A stretch of 46,629 nt of DNA from an uncultured Burkholderiales bacterium. Lineage in GTDB: Bacteria > Pseudomonadota > Gammaproteobacteria > Burkholderiales > Burkholderiaceae_C. The notes below the pieces were generated by a model. That model saw only the letters and a program-made list of their open reading frames with translations. It was not told where the DNA came from and searched no databases. The number at the start of each line of letters is the position of its first letter. Position 1 is the first letter of the stretch. The position numbers and the translations under genes are program-made. Shown in pieces: positions 25,942 through 35,300 of this stretch. The stretch lies in contig CAIZSE010000004.1 in the NCBI GenBank assembly GCA_903935585.1, forward strand, positions 1 to 46,629. The letters run 5' to 3'.

Positions 25942-28167
25942 TCAATCCGTCTTGATTTTCCAGCGCTTGAGAAGCAGGGCATTGGCCATCACACTGACCG
26001 AGCTGAGCGCCATCGCACCACCCGCAATCACCGGGTTGAGATATCCCAGCGCCGCCAAGGGAATGCCTGCCACGTTGTAGGCAAAAGCCCAAAACAGGTT
26101 CTGCCGGATTTTGGCCACGGTGCGTGCTGAAATATCAAATGCAGCACCCACCAACGCCACGTCACCGCGCATGAGGGTGATGCCCGCAGCATGCATGGCC
26201 ACGTCGGTCCCGTTGCCCATGGCCAAGCCCACATCGGCGGCGGCCAAAGCCGGCGCATCGTTCACGCCGTCACCTACCATGGCCACCACCCGGCCGCCCA
26301 TGCGCAATTTTTGCACCTGTGCGGCTTTCTCTCCGGGCAACACATTGGCCAGCACTTCACCCTCTTCAGGTCGCAAGCCCAAGCGGCGTGCCATGGCTTC
26401 GGCAGCGGCTTGGTTGTCCCCTGAAATCATCACCAATTTCATACCGCGTTGGCGCAATGCGGCCAAAGCCGCGGCAGCGCCCGGTTTGGGCTCGTCACCA
26501 AACGCCAGCAACAGCACGCCCTGAACGCCCGATGCCGTGCGCTCGGCCAAGGCCGACAACGTGGCCCCATCGGCCAACAACGCAGCCACCTCTTGCGCCC
26601 ATGCGTTGTGCGCCATGCCCTCTTCGTGCAGCCAACGCATGCTGCCCAATAAAAATTGCCGCCCCTCGAGCGTGGCCTGTACGCCGCGGCCGGGCACGGC
26701 GGTCATGTGCTGGGGTGTTAACAACTTCAATTGTTGCGACGCGGCCGCGTTCACAACCGCACGGGCCAGGGGATGCTCACTGCCACTTTGCACGCTCGCG
26801 GCCCAAGCCAATGCCGTGGCTGCATCTTGTCCGGGCATAGCGACATGGCGCGTCAACTGCGGTTGCCCGACGGTGAGGGTGCCTGTTTTGTCAAATGCGA
26901 TGGTCTGAACCCTGTGCGCCACTTCCAGGGCTTGTACGTCCTTGATCAGGATGCCGTTTTGGGCAGCCACACCGGTCCCCGCCATGATGGCCACGGGCGT
27001 GGCCAAACCCAGGGCGCAGGGACACGCGATCACCAACACCGCCACCGCATGGATCAAGGCAGACTCAAAAGTAGCCCCCATCACCATCCAGGTGACCAGC
27101 GTGAGCAAGGCCACCACCAGCACCACGGGCACGAAAATTTCGGCCACCTTGTCCACCAGGCGCTGGATGGGCGCCTTGGCCGCTTGAGCGTCTTCAACCA
27201 GCCGGATGATGTGCGACAAAACGGTTTCGTGCCCCACGGCGGTGACCCGCATGACAACCCGGCCATCACCATTGATGGAGCCGCCGGTCAATGACATGCC
27301 GACGGTTTTGGCCACGGGCAACGGTTCTCCGGTCAGCATGGATTCGTCGACCTGCGTTTGCCCATCGACCAAGACACCATCGACCGGAAAACGCTCTCCG
27401 GGCCGAACAAGGATGCGGTCATCCACCAGAATTTCGTCCACGGGCACATCCACTTCACCCTCATCGCTCAACCAATGTGCCTTGTCGGGCCGAAGGGCAT
27501 ACAAGGCCCGAATGGCTTCGGTCGTTTGACGCTTGGCCCGGGCCTCAAGCCACTTGCCAAGCATCACCAAAGTGATCACCACGGCTGAGCCCTCAAAATA
27601 CAAATGGGGCGGGTGTGATGCGTGTGCCGTGAGCCAAAGCCATACCGACAACAACCAGCCTGACGTGGTGCCCAATGCCACGAGCAAATCCATATTGCCC
27701 GTCAATGCCTTGAGCGCGCTCCAGCCAGCCTTGTAAAAACGCGCGCCCAAAATGAATTGCACAGGGGTCGCCAACGCAAACTGCACCCATGCGGGCAGCA
27801 TCCAGTGTTGCCCCCACAGATCGCCCAGCATGGGCATGACCAATGGTGTTGACAGCAGCAAGCCCCAAGCCACAGGCGCAAAACCAGCCCAGGCCGAGGT
27901 GTTACCGCTCACGAGCGCGGCATCGGCCTTTCGTGGTTCGTAGCCGGCATCGCGTATGGCTCGGCGCAATCGTCCATCCATCGTGCCGTCCACAGCACCG
28001 TCAGCTTGCAAAACGATGCGCGCCGATTCGGTTGCCAAATTGACCGTCACCATGTCAACGCCGGGCAACTTCTTCAATGCTTTTTCGACCCTCGCGACAC
28101 AAGAGGCACAGGTCATCCCGCCAATCCCGATATCAAGGGTCTCCGATTCAGTCTTGATCTGTGTCAT
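25942..28167 (-). CDS. copA: Copper-translocating P1B-type ATPase
   Basis: Exports Cu(I) from the cytoplasm using ATP. It is 741 residues with one N-terminal HMA domain (GMTCASC, Cys20/Cys23), the transport motif CPC (Cys382-Pro-Cys384 in [12 protein letters not shown]), the phosphorylated Asp426 in DKTGTLT, and the hinge [18 protein letters not shown]. Membrane segments flank the CPC, as in CopA. CPC indicates Cu(I)/Ag(I) rather than Zn/Cd. It is divergent from a small HMA chaperone gene across about 65 bases. I saw no clear CueR-type dyad in that gap, so its regulator is unresolved. Confidence 0.94.
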   Translation of the reverse strand: MTQIKTESETLDIGIGGMTCASCVARVEKALKKLPGVDMVTVNLATESARIVLQADGAVDGTMDGRLRRAIRDAGYEPRKADAALVSGNTSAWAGFAPVAWGLLLSTPLVMPMLGDLWGQHWMLPAWVQFALATPVQFILGARFYKAGWSALKALTGNMDLLVALGTTSGWLLSVWLWLTAHASHPPHLYFEGSAVVITLVMLGKWLEARAKRQTTEAIRALYALRPDKAHWLSDEGEVDVPVDEILVDDRILVRPGERFPVDGVLVDGQTQVDESMLTGEPLPVAKTVGMSLTGGSINGDGRVVMRVTAVGHETVLSHIIRLVEDAQAAKAPIQRLVDKVAEIFVPVVLVVALLTLVTWMVMGATFESALIHAVAVLVIACPCALGLATPVAIMAGTGVAAQNGILIKDVQALEVAHRVQTIAFDKTGTLTVGQPQLTRHVAMPGQDAATALAWAASVQSGSEHPLARAVVNAAASQQLKLLTPQHMTAVPGRGVQATLEGRQFLLGSMRWLHEEGMAHNAWAQEVAALLADGATLSALAERTASGVQGVLLLAFGDEPKPGAAAALAALRQRGMKLVMISGDNQAAAEAMARRLGLRPEEGEVLANVLPGEKAAQVQKLRMGGRVVAMVGDGVNDAPALAAADVGLAMGNGTDVAMHAAGITLMRGDVALVGAAFDISARTVAKIRQNLFWAFAYNVAGIPLAALGYLNPVIAGGAMALSSVSVMANALLLKRWKIKTD

Positions 28168-28232
28168 GTTCAGGCAGGGGTTAAGAGCTATGCTTTGAGC
28201 ATGCCCATTCGGGTTTGTTTGAAAGCATGATC

Positions 28233-28430
28233 ATGAACCAGATTTTTGTTGTTGAAGGCATGACCTGTGGTCATTGCGAAAAATCCGTGATCAAAGCTTT
28301 GCTCGCGCTGGACCCCCAAGCCAAGGTGGAGATAGATCGCACACAAAACAAGGTGCAGGTCGATTCTGAAAAAGCACGCGAAGCACTGGCCAAAGCCATT
28401 TCCGAAGAAGGTTACCGCGTTACCACCTGA
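28233..28430 (+). CDS. HMA-domain copper chaperone (CopZ-like)
   Basis: A 65-residue single HMA domain: NQIFVVEGMTCGHCEKSV with Cys12 and Cys15 (GMTCGHC), then a typical beta-alpha-beta-beta-alpha-beta pattern ending SEEGYRV. It likely binds Cu(I) and delivers it to CopA, encoded just across the gap on the other strand. An earlier in-frame ATG six bases upstream is possible. It is followed 27 bases later by a DUF2892 gene on the same strand. Confidence 0.9.
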   Translation: MNQIFVVEGMTCGHCEKSVIKALLALDPQAKVEIDRTQNKVQVDSEKAREALAKAISEEGYRVTT

Positions 28431-28457
28431 ATTTTTCAACCCCCAAAGGAGAGCAAC

Positions 28458-28652
28458 ATGACAAAAAATATCGGCAGCATCGAACGCCTTCTTCGCATCG
28501 TGGCTGGTCTTGTGCTGATCGCACTGGCCGCCACCGGCACCGTGGGTTGGTGGGGCTGGCTGGGTGCCGTTCCCTTGGCAACAGGTCTCATCGGTTGGTG
28601 CCCTCCTTACAGCCTGCTGGGCATCAACACCTGCAAAAACCGCAACGTCTGA
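28458..28652 (+). CDS. DUF2892 small membrane protein
   Basis: A 64-residue protein of the DUF2892 (YgaP-like membrane part) family: KNIGSIERLLRIVAGLVLI then a second hydrophobic helix and the conserved WCPPYSLLGINTCKNR, with two Cys. Two membrane helices. The AAAGGAG ribosome site at 28445-28451 is strong. It probably shares a transcript with the copper chaperone. Function unknown; the Cys pair could interact with metal or sulfur species. Confidence 0.9.
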   Translation: MTKNIGSIERLLRIVAGLVLIALAATGTVGWWGWLGAVPLATGLIGWCPPYSLLGINTCKNRNV

Positions 28653-28699
28653 TCATCGCCAAGCCACTCAAGATCGCCTTGTTTGCGCTTGATTTTTGA

Positions 28700-28926
28700 A
28701 TGTGCCCCGAGTTCATCCATCTTTACAAATCACAGCAGATGGGGCACATCTCAGACACATGGTCGGGCCACACTTGCCGCATCCCATCACTGAAAGTGAT
28801 GTTGACCATGAAATCGATTCGCAACACAGTGAAAGTGGCCATCACGGTCACCATTAAAAACACAGACACGTGAGAACAGTCTCTCTTGTCTTCAGTACCA
28901 GGCCGCTCACTGAGCGGCCTTTTCAT
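28700..28926 (+). ncRNA. Candidate small RNA or small-peptide locus ending in an intrinsic terminator
   Basis: Within the 335-base gap between DUF2892 and DUF2189. It contains a perfect 9-base inverted repeat (ATGTGCCCC at 28700-28708 and GGGGCACAT at 28741-28749), a second short one (ATCACT/AGTGAT at 28786-28800) and a strong terminator at 28900-28926. A 21-codon frame starts at 28808 (MKSIRNTVKVAITVTIKNTDT, stop at 28873), without a ribosome site. No known RNA family is recognised. The signal is structural only, so this is a tentative call. Confidence 0.3.
28900..28926 (+). terminator. Intrinsic terminator
   Basis: Stem AGGCCGCT (28900-28907) pairs with AGCGGCCT (28913-28920), loop CACTG, followed by a U-rich TTTCATTTCATTTT tract. 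It would end a plus-strand transcript coming from DUF2892 or from the unassigned sequence upstream. Confidence 0.8.
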
Positions 28927-28987
28927 TTCATTTTCGGATTTGACACACATCAAGCCTTGAAAAACGCCGGATGGTTAAGCTTTGCTC

Positions 28988-29842
28988 ATGGCCCAAATAC
29001 CTCGTTCCGATTCCACACAGACACGTTCCGGTATTTTTCTACCACCCATCCGCCCCATCTTGATGGACCAACCCATGCAATGGTTGGCACTTGGATTCAA
29101 GGACATGGCCCGAGCGCCCTTGCTCAGCATCATGCATGGCCTGGTGCTGGCGGCCATGGGTGGATTCATCGCCTTGCTGGCGCATGATCAATTTTGGTTG
29201 TTGGTGGGATACATGTCGGGCTTCATGGTGGTGGCACCTGTGCTGGCCACCAGCCTGTATGCCATGAGCCGTGCCATTGAACGTGGAGACGTTGTCAATT
29301 TTGATTTGCTGGTCCAAACTTGGACGCAGTGGCAAATGCGCCTGCGCCACCAGCCGGGCAGTTACTGGAGCTTGATCCGTTTTGGTCTCTTACTGGGCTT
29401 GGCTGCCACTGGCTGGGTCATTACCTCAGCAGCCCTGATCACGTTGATGGCGCCAGTCCCCATCCATACACCTGTTGATTTCATACGCCATGTGGTCCTG
29501 GCCAAAGAAGGACATTTGTTTGAACTTTGGGTCGGATTGGGCGGCATGATGGCCGTGCCGGTCTTTGCTTCCAGTGTGGTGTCCATGCCTCTATTGCTGG
29601 ACCGCCGTGTGACGGTCTTGCAAGCGGTTCTGACCAGTTGGAAAGCTGTGTTGACCCACCCCTTTCAGATGACCTTGTGGGCTTTTTTGATCGCAGGCTT
29701 CAGCCTGCTGGGTATTTTTTCACTGTTTTTAGGCCTGATCCTGGTCATTCCCATGCTGGGCCATGGCAGTTGGCATGCCTATCGGCACCTTGTGGATGTC
29801 TCTGATCTGGAAGAACGCATCACTGGCCAAGGTGAATTGTGA
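28988..29842 (+). CDS. DUF2189 multi-pass inner-membrane protein
   Basis: A 284-residue hydrophobic protein matching DUF2189 in build: a polar N-terminus with PIRPILMDQPMQWLALGFKDM, then about six membrane helices (MHGLVLAAMGGFIALL, LVGYMSGFMVVAPVL, and later helices in three further blocks) and a polar C-terminal tail. Function of the family is unknown. The start was taken at the first ATG; an upstream TTG is in frame two codons earlier. Its stop overlaps the next start (TGATG), so translation is coupled to the DUF2788 protein. Confidence 0.85.
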   Translation: MAQIPRSDSTQTRSGIFLPPIRPILMDQPMQWLALGFKDMARAPLLSIMHGLVLAAMGGFIALLAHDQFWLLVGYMSGFMVVAPVLATSLYAMSRAIERGDVVNFDLLVQTWTQWQMRLRHQPGSYWSLIRFGLLLGLAATGWVITSAALITLMAPVPIHTPVDFIRHVVLAKEGHLFELWVGLGGMMAVPVFASSVVSMPLLLDRRVTVLQAVLTSWKAVLTHPFQMTLWAFLIAGFSLLGIFSLFLGLILVIPMLGHGSWHAYRHLVDVSDLEERITGQGEL

Positions 29843-30051
29843 TGTTCGGATTCAACGAAGAGCAATTTGCTTGGTTCGGCTTGACCATCGGCATTGGCGC
29901 TTTCATGCTCTATATGCTTTTCATCATTGGGCAATTGGCTTGGGAGTCAAAAGCTGGAAAATTTGGAACATTTGTCATTTTTCTTGGATTGGCCTTTGGC
30001 ATGCTGGGTTTTGTCGCCAAAGGTGTCATTCAGTGGTGGATGGACTCATGA
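29842..30051 (+). CDS. DUF2788 small membrane protein
   Basis: A 69-residue protein with two predicted membrane helices (FGLTIGIGAFMLYMLFIIG and FGTFVIFLGLAFGMLGFVA), starting MFGFNEEQFAWFG, the DUF2788 pattern seen in Betaproteobacteria. The ATG overlaps the DUF2189 stop. It ends just before the DnaA-box-rich gap. Function unknown. Confidence 0.85.
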   Translation: MFGFNEEQFAWFGLTIGIGAFMLYMLFIIGQLAWESKAGKFGTFVIFLGLAFGMLGFVAKGVIQWWMDS

Positions 30052-30071
30052 ACACGACCCAAGGACAAGCT

Positions 30072-30080
30072 TGTGGATAA
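30072..30080 (-). promoter_or_regulatory. DnaA box, perfect
   Basis: Reads TTATCCACA on the minus strand, identical to the high-affinity E. coli consensus. With the plus-strand box at 30100 it forms an inverted repeat with a 19-base spacer. Confidence 0.75.
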
Positions 30081-30099
30081 AAACAGGACAACAAGCAGG

Positions 30100-30108
30100 T
30101 TATCCACA
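30100..30108 (+). promoter_or_regulatory. DnaA box, perfect
   Basis: Reads TTATCCACA on the plus strand, identical to the high-affinity consensus, facing the box at 30072-30080. Confidence 0.75.
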
Positions 30109-30218
30109 GTTTTCTGTCCGTGCTTAAAGTTGTTCATTTTTCGGTGACAACTCAAAACGCACTGGTGCACACCTTCACCCATGCGCTAAGTCCCTGACAG
30201 TGTTCAGGAATCCAGGCT

Positions 30219-30227
30219 TGTCCACAC
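30219..30227 (+). promoter_or_regulatory. DnaA box, one mismatch
   Basis: Reads TTGTCCACA, one base from the consensus, in the same orientation as the box at 30100 and about 20 bases before the AT-rich segment. Confidence 0.5.
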
Positions 30228-30250
30228 ATCAAGGCTTCCCTTACCTACTA

Positions 30251-30278
30251 TTGCTATTTAAAGATATAGATCTATAGA
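30251..30278 (+). promoter_or_regulatory. Possible minC promoter
   Basis: TTGCTA at 30251-30256 and TATAGA at 30273-30278 with a 16-base spacer resemble sigma-70 elements, overlapping the AT-rich palindrome. About 60 bases upstream of minC. Both boxes match only four of six consensus bases, so this is weak; the AT-rich element may instead be for DNA unwinding. Confidence 0.3.
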
Positions 30279-30337
30279 GAAAGAGCAAGGAACAAGTGCA
30301 CTGTTAAGATTTAGCCTTTTGCACCACAAATGACCTC

Positions 30338-31108
30338 ATGACGATCGATTCAGAAGCCGCCATGTCGAATTGTTACGACATCAAAAGCGCTGACTTGTCA
30401 TTGGTGGCTTTGGTTCTCAAAACCACGGATATCCAGGCCATTTCTCGTGCTTTGCTCCAGCAAATGGCAGAGAGCCCGGGTTTTTTCGAGCAAGATCCGG
30501 TGATCGTCGATGTCAGTTTTATCGATATTGAACAACATTCATCGCTCTCGACAGATCTAGTTCATTTGTTATCCGTGCTTCGCGAACACGCTTTGATGCC
30601 TGTTGCTGTCAAAGGCGCCCAGGGGGAGCTTTTGTCTCATGCCAAGGCATTGGGCTTGGTGGACGCCAGCGATGCCCGCATTCGCCGTTCTGTGGCGGTT
30701 GCTGCGTCTGTTGAAGAAGTACCTGTCCCTGTGCTTTCACCGGCTGTACAAGCGACCCCCTTGGGTCCCATGGTGATCGACAAGCCCTTGCGCTCAGGTC
30801 AACAGGTCTACGCGAAAGGTCGTGACCTCATTGTTCTGGCCATGGTGAATGCGGGTGCCGAAGTCATCGCAGATGGCAACATTCACATTTATGCCGCCCT
30901 GCGTGGCAAAGCCATTGCAGGCGCCCGTGGCAATACACAGGCACGCATCTTTGCGCAGGCCATGGAGCCTGAACTCATTTCCATCGCTGGTATTTACCGC
31001 ACCAGTGAAAATGCGTTGCCTCAGGATGTTTTGGGTCAGGCCGCACAGGTCTGTCTGCAATCAGGCCCTGACGGCGACAAATTACGGGTCTTGCCAATCA
31101 AGCCCTGA
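30338..31108 (+). CDS. minC: Septum site-determining protein MinC
   Basis: Inhibits FtsZ polymerisation away from mid-cell. It is 256 residues with an N-terminal MinC_N domain and a C-terminal beta-helix domain containing the conserved RSGQQVYAKGRDLIVLA and NAGAEVIADGNIHIYAALRGKAIAGARG, ending near ELISIAGIYRTSE. The first ATG is used; one eight codons later (30362) is an alternative. Directly downstream of the DnaA-box gap and 43 bases before minD; minCDE form an operon in the usual order. Confidence 0.95.
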   Translation: MTIDSEAAMSNCYDIKSADLSLVALVLKTTDIQAISRALLQQMAESPGFFEQDPVIVDVSFIDIEQHSSLSTDLVHLLSVLREHALMPVAVKGAQGELLSHAKALGLVDASDARIRRSVAVAASVEEVPVPVLSPAVQATPLGPMVIDKPLRSGQQVYAKGRDLIVLAMVNAGAEVIADGNIHIYAALRGKAIAGARGNTQARIFAQAMEPELISIAGIYRTSENALPQDVLGQAAQVCLQSGPDGDKLRVLPIKP

Positions 31109-31151
31109 ACCCTTGAAATTCATTGATACCTTGTCCAAGAAAGAAAATCCC

Positions 31152-31967
31152 ATGGCAAAAATCGTCGTTGTGACTTCCGGCAAAGGGGGTGTGGGCAAAA
31201 CCACAACCAGCGCCAGTTTCGCCACCGGCCTCGCTCTCAAAGGCTTCAAGACAGCCGTCATTGATTTTGATGTGGGCTTGCGCAATCTGGACCTGATCAT
31301 GGGTTGCGAGCGCCGTGTTGTTTATGACCTGATCAATGTGATTCAAGGTGAAGCCAACTTGAACCAGGCACTGATCAAAGACAAGCAGTGTCCGAATTTA
31401 TTTGTGTTGGCAGCTTCGCAGACGCGCGACAAAGATGCCTTGTCTCAGGAAGGTGTTGAAAAAGTGCTCAATGACCTTTCGGCCATGGGGTTTGAATACA
31501 TCGTTTGTGATTCCCCTGCCGGCATTGAAACAGGGGCCTTGATGGCCATGCACTTTGCAGATGAAGCCTTGGTCGTGACCAACCCCGAAGTGTCTTCTGT
31601 GCGAGATTCAGACCGTATTCTGGGCATGTTGGGCAGCAAGACCAAACGGGCCATCGAAGGGGGCGAGCCGATCAAGGAACATCTCTTGATCACGCGTTAC
31701 AACCCCAACCGGGTTGAAGACGGCCAAATGCTGTCGCTTCAGGACATTCAGGACATCTTGCGCATCCAGTTGTTGGGTGTGATTCCTGAAAGTGACAACG
31801 TTCTGCAGGCGTCCAACCAGGGCACGCCAGCCATCCACATGGCCGAGAGCGATGTGTCGGAAGCCTACAAGGACGTGATCGATCGCTTTTTGGGAGAAGA
31901 CAAACCCATGCGCTTCACCGAAGCCGACAAGCCTGGTTTCTTCAAACGTTTGTTTGGAGGCAAGTGA
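31152..31967 (+). CDS. minD: Septum site-determining protein MinD
   Basis: Membrane-associated ATPase that recruits MinC and oscillates with MinE. It is 271 residues with the deviant Walker A VTSGKGGVGKTTTSA, the switch region CDSPAGIETGA, and a C-terminal amphipathic membrane-targeting helix (PGFFKRLFGGK). The start ATG was chosen because MAKIVVVTSGKGG is the family N-terminus; in-frame codons upstream run into minC sequence. Three bases separate it from minE. Confidence 0.96.
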   Translation: MAKIVVVTSGKGGVGKTTTSASFATGLALKGFKTAVIDFDVGLRNLDLIMGCERRVVYDLINVIQGEANLNQALIKDKQCPNLFVLAASQTRDKDALSQEGVEKVLNDLSAMGFEYIVCDSPAGIETGALMAMHFADEALVVTNPEVSSVRDSDRILGMLGSKTKRAIEGGEPIKEHLLITRYNPNRVEDGQMLSLQDIQDILRIQLLGVIPESDNVLQASNQGTPAIHMAESDVSEAYKDVIDRFLGEDKPMRFTEADKPGFFKRLFGGK

Positions 31968-31970
31968 ACC

Positions 31971-32231
31971 ATGTCGTTTCTTTCCTTCCTGCTGGGCGAA
32001 AAGAAGAAAACCGCCAGTGTCGCCAAAGAACGTTTGCAAATCATTTTGGCGCACGAGCGCAGTGGCCGCAACGCCGCTGAGCCCGATTATTTGCCTGACT
32101 TGCAACGCGAACTGGTGGCCGTGATCAGCAAGTACATCAAGATCAATCCCGCCGACATCAAGGTCAACCTCGAGCGTCAGGACAACCTGGAAGTTCTCGA
32201 AGTCAAAATCGAGTTGCCTGACGCACGCTGA
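31971..32231 (+). CDS. minE: Cell division topological specificity factor MinE
   Basis: An 86-residue MinE that stimulates MinD ATPase and confines MinCD to the poles. It has the N-terminal membrane-contacting [11 protein letters not shown], the anti-MinCD helix [15 protein letters not shown], and a C-terminal dimerisation part ending [12 protein letters not shown]. Last gene of minCDE, followed by a strong hairpin. Confidence 0.95.
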   Translation: MSFLSFLLGEKKKTASVAKERLQIILAHERSGRNAAEPDYLPDLQRELVAVISKYIKINPADIKVNLERQDNLEVLEVKIELPDAR

Positions 32232-32260
32232 GTTTGCCCGACAGGGTGACGCATCGGTTC

Positions 32261-32296
32261 ATGAATGCCTGCTGCGCTTGAGCAGGCATTCATGCT
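32261..32296. terminator. Terminator between minE and the convergent ferredoxin oxidoreductase gene
   Basis: A perfect 13-base stem: ATGAATGCCTGCT (32261-32273) with AGCAGGCATTCAT (32281-32293), 7-base loop, then GCTTT. The T run is short, so efficiency is uncertain, but the position between convergent genes fits a two-way terminator. Confidence 0.75.
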
Positions 32297-32302
32297 TTCA
32301 CA

Positions 32303-35300
32303 TCACTTGGCGCTGAGTGATGCCCACATCGAGCGCGCCGCCTTGATGTTGCGCTCCTTGACGTGGCCAAAACCCTTGATGTTTTCGGGCACCTTGGCCA
32401 CCTCCAGGGCATGTGCGTGCTTGCTGGCATTCAAGTCCTGTAGGGCATCGTCAATGTGTTGCATGTATTCACCCACCAAGGCGCGTTCGGTGCGTCGCTC
32501 TTCGGATTGCCCCAGCACATCAAATGCCGTGCCTCGCAAGCCCTTGAGTTTGGCCAGCATCTTGAAACCCGTCAGCATGAAGGGGCCAAATTTTTGTTTG
32601 ACCAATTCACCTTTGTTGTTGCGTTTTGCAAGCAGGGGCGGCGCCAGGTGGTAGTGCACTTTGAAGTCACCCTCAAAACTGTCACGAATGCGGTCCAGGA
32701 AAGCTGACTGTGTGTGCAAGCGGGCAACCTCGTACTCGTCCTTGTAGGCCATCAGCTTGTACAAATACCTGGCCACTGTTTCGGTGAGCAAGCTTTTCCC
32801 CAAAGGGGCTTCGGCCAGCTGAACACGCTGAACGAACGCCTGGTAACGCTCGGCATAAGCGGCATTTTGGTAATCGGTCAAACGGCTCACGCGGTCGGCG
32901 ATCAGGTCAGCGAGGCCTTCGCGTTTTTTGAACTGGATGGTTTGTACGGGCTGGATTTTTTGTGACAGCACTTCGGGCTGGTGCGCCGCATGACGGCCCC
33001 ATTCAAAGGCGGTCAGGTTGTTCTTGACCTGCACATCGTTGAGCTCGATCGCACGCACCAAAGACTCATGGCGCAGGGGCACCCAGCCTTTTTGCCAGGC
33101 ATATCCAAGGATCATGGGGTTCACGTAAATCGTGTCCCCCATGAGTTGTTTGGCCAAGGCATCGGCATCAAAGCTGCCCACCGAGTCGGCGCCCACTTGT
33201 CCCGCGATTTCGGCCACGCATTGTTCGGCGGGGTTTTGCCAGTTGCCGTTTTTCACAAAGGCGGCGGTGGGTGTGCTGTTGCTGTTCAGGGCCACATGGG
33301 TGCGGCCCGCACGCATGCGCAAAGTGGTTTCTTTGGACGCGCTGACAATCGGGTCGCAGCCCATGATCAGGTCGGCCGCGGCCATGCTCACACGGGTGGT
33401 CCGGATCTCGTCTTGCGTGTTGGCCACTAACACGTGGCTCCAGGTTGCGCCGCCTTTTTGTGCCAGCCCCGCCGAGTCTTGTGTGACGATGCCCTTGCCT
33501 TCCATGTGCGCGGCCATGCCCAGCAATTGCCCGATGGTGATGACCCCGGTGCCACCAACGCCGGCCACCACCATGCCCCAGGGCTCGGTGATCAAAGGCA
33601 GTTCGGGCTCAGGCAATGCGCCCAGGCTGGCAGGGCTCAAAGTGTTGACCGATGCGGTCGTGGATTTTTTCTTGAAGGTGCCACCTTCCACGGTGACAAA
33701 GCTTGGGCAAAAGCCTTTGAGACAGCTGGTGTCCTTGTTGCAGGTGCTTTGGTTGATGGTGCGTTTGCGGCCCAGTGGTGTTTCCAGCGGTTCGACGGAA
33801 AGACAATTTGATTGCACCCCGCAGTCACCACAGCCTTCACAGACTTCTTCGTTGATCATCACGCGCACAGCAGGGTCAACCATGGTGCCCCGCTTGCGAC
33901 GGCGGCGTTTTTCGGTCGCGCAGGTCTGGTCGTAAATGATGACGGTGGTGCCTTTGATCTCGCGCATTTCGCGTTGAATGCGGTCGAGTTCGTCGCGGTG
34001 GAAAACCCGCACGCCTTCAGCCAGTGCAACGCCTTGGTATTTTTCGGGCTCGTCGGTGACCACATCAATGCGTTGCGCGCCTTCTGCGCGCATGCTTTGC
34101 GCGATCTGCACCACGCTGTGGCCTTCGGGTCGTTCGCCCACTGGCTGGCCGCCGGTCATGGCCACGGCATCGTTGTACAAAATTTTGTAGGTGATGTTCA
34201 CACCCGACACCACGCTTTGGCGAACAGCCAGGATGCCGCTGTGAAAATAAGTCCCGTCGCCAATGTTGGCAAACATGTGCTGGTCGGTGCTGAAGGGCTG
34301 CTGCCCTGTCCATGGCACGCCCTCACCGCCCATTTGGGTGAAGCCCACGGTGCTGCGGTCCATCCAGATGCTCATGAAATGGCAGCCAATGCCGGCCATG
34401 GCGCGCGAACCCTCGGGCACCTTGGTGGAGGTGTTGTGCGGGCAGCCCGAACAGAACCAGGGCGTGCGCTCGGCAGCAGCGCCCAAGGTCAGGGTTTGCA
34501 GTGATTTTTCTTTGGCATCCAGCACGGCCAGGTGCGCATCGATGCGTGCCGTGGTGTCGGCATCGATGCCGAGTTTCTTCAGGCGTTTGGCAATGGCCCG
34601 CGCGATGATGGCGGGCGTCAGGTCTGCGTTGGCGCGCAGCAAGGTGCGCTCGGTCGGGTTGGGGACGGACCATTCGCCGCCCGAGACATCGCCATCGGCT
34701 TCGTCGAATTTGCCCAAAATGTGGGGCCGCACATCGTCACGCCAGTTGTAAAGCTCTTCTTTGAGTTGGTATTCAATGACCTGCCGCTTTTCCTCGACCA
34801 CCAGAATTTCGCGCAGTCCGGTGGCAAATTCACGGGTGGTCTGCGCTTCGAGCGGCCAGACCACGGCCACTTTGTGCAAACGGATGCCCAATTGATGGCA
34901 GCGCTCGTCGTTCAGCCCGAGGTCCATCAAGGCTTGGCGCGTGTCGTTGTAGGCTTTGCCGCTGGCGATCAGGCCAAAGCGGTCGTTCGGGCCTTCAATC
35001 ACGTTGTGGTTGAGTTTGTTGGCGCGGATGTAGGCCAGGGCCGCATACCACTTGTAATCGAACAAGCGGGCTTCTTGCTCCAGCGCGGTATCGGGCCAGC
35101 GGATGTGCAAGCCGCCGGGGGGCATGACGAACTCGGGCAGCACGATTTGTACGCGCTCGGGGTCGATGTGCGCCGTGGCACTGGACTCAACGATTTCCTG
35201 GATCGTTTTCATGCCCGACCAGATGCCGGCAAAACGGCTCATGGCCAAAGCGTGCAGGCCCTGGTCAAGAATGTCTTGCACGCTGGCTGGAAAAAAGACG

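Larger units (their letters stand above)
30060..30337. other. Candidate chromosomal replication origin (DnaA boxes plus AT-rich element)
   Basis: A gene-free stretch holding two perfect DnaA boxes in inverted orientation, one near-perfect box about 110 bases further, and an AT-rich segment (30246-30280) with a 12-base palindrome TATAGATCTATA at 30265-30276 around GATC. This is the order of parts expected in a bacterial origin: boxes, then an unwinding element. Four parS-like sites lie about 10 kb downstream and minCDE is adjacent. dnaA is not in the window, and in many relatives the origin lies beside dnaA, so this could instead be a DnaA-titrating or DnaA-regulated promoter region. Confidence 0.45.

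Noticed and set aside
25935..25955. GGTTCAATCC, resembling a tRNA T-loop
   Set aside because: Lies at the end of copA coding sequence and no acceptor, D or anticodon arms are present.
28226..28235. Perfect palindrome CATGATCATG at the chaperone start
   Set aside because: Formed by the two overlapping ATG codons; no CueR-type dyad or spacing seen around it.
28723..28953. Minus-strand frame of 76 codons in the structured gap
   Set aside because: It runs through the intrinsic terminator stem and lacks family motifs and a ribosome site.
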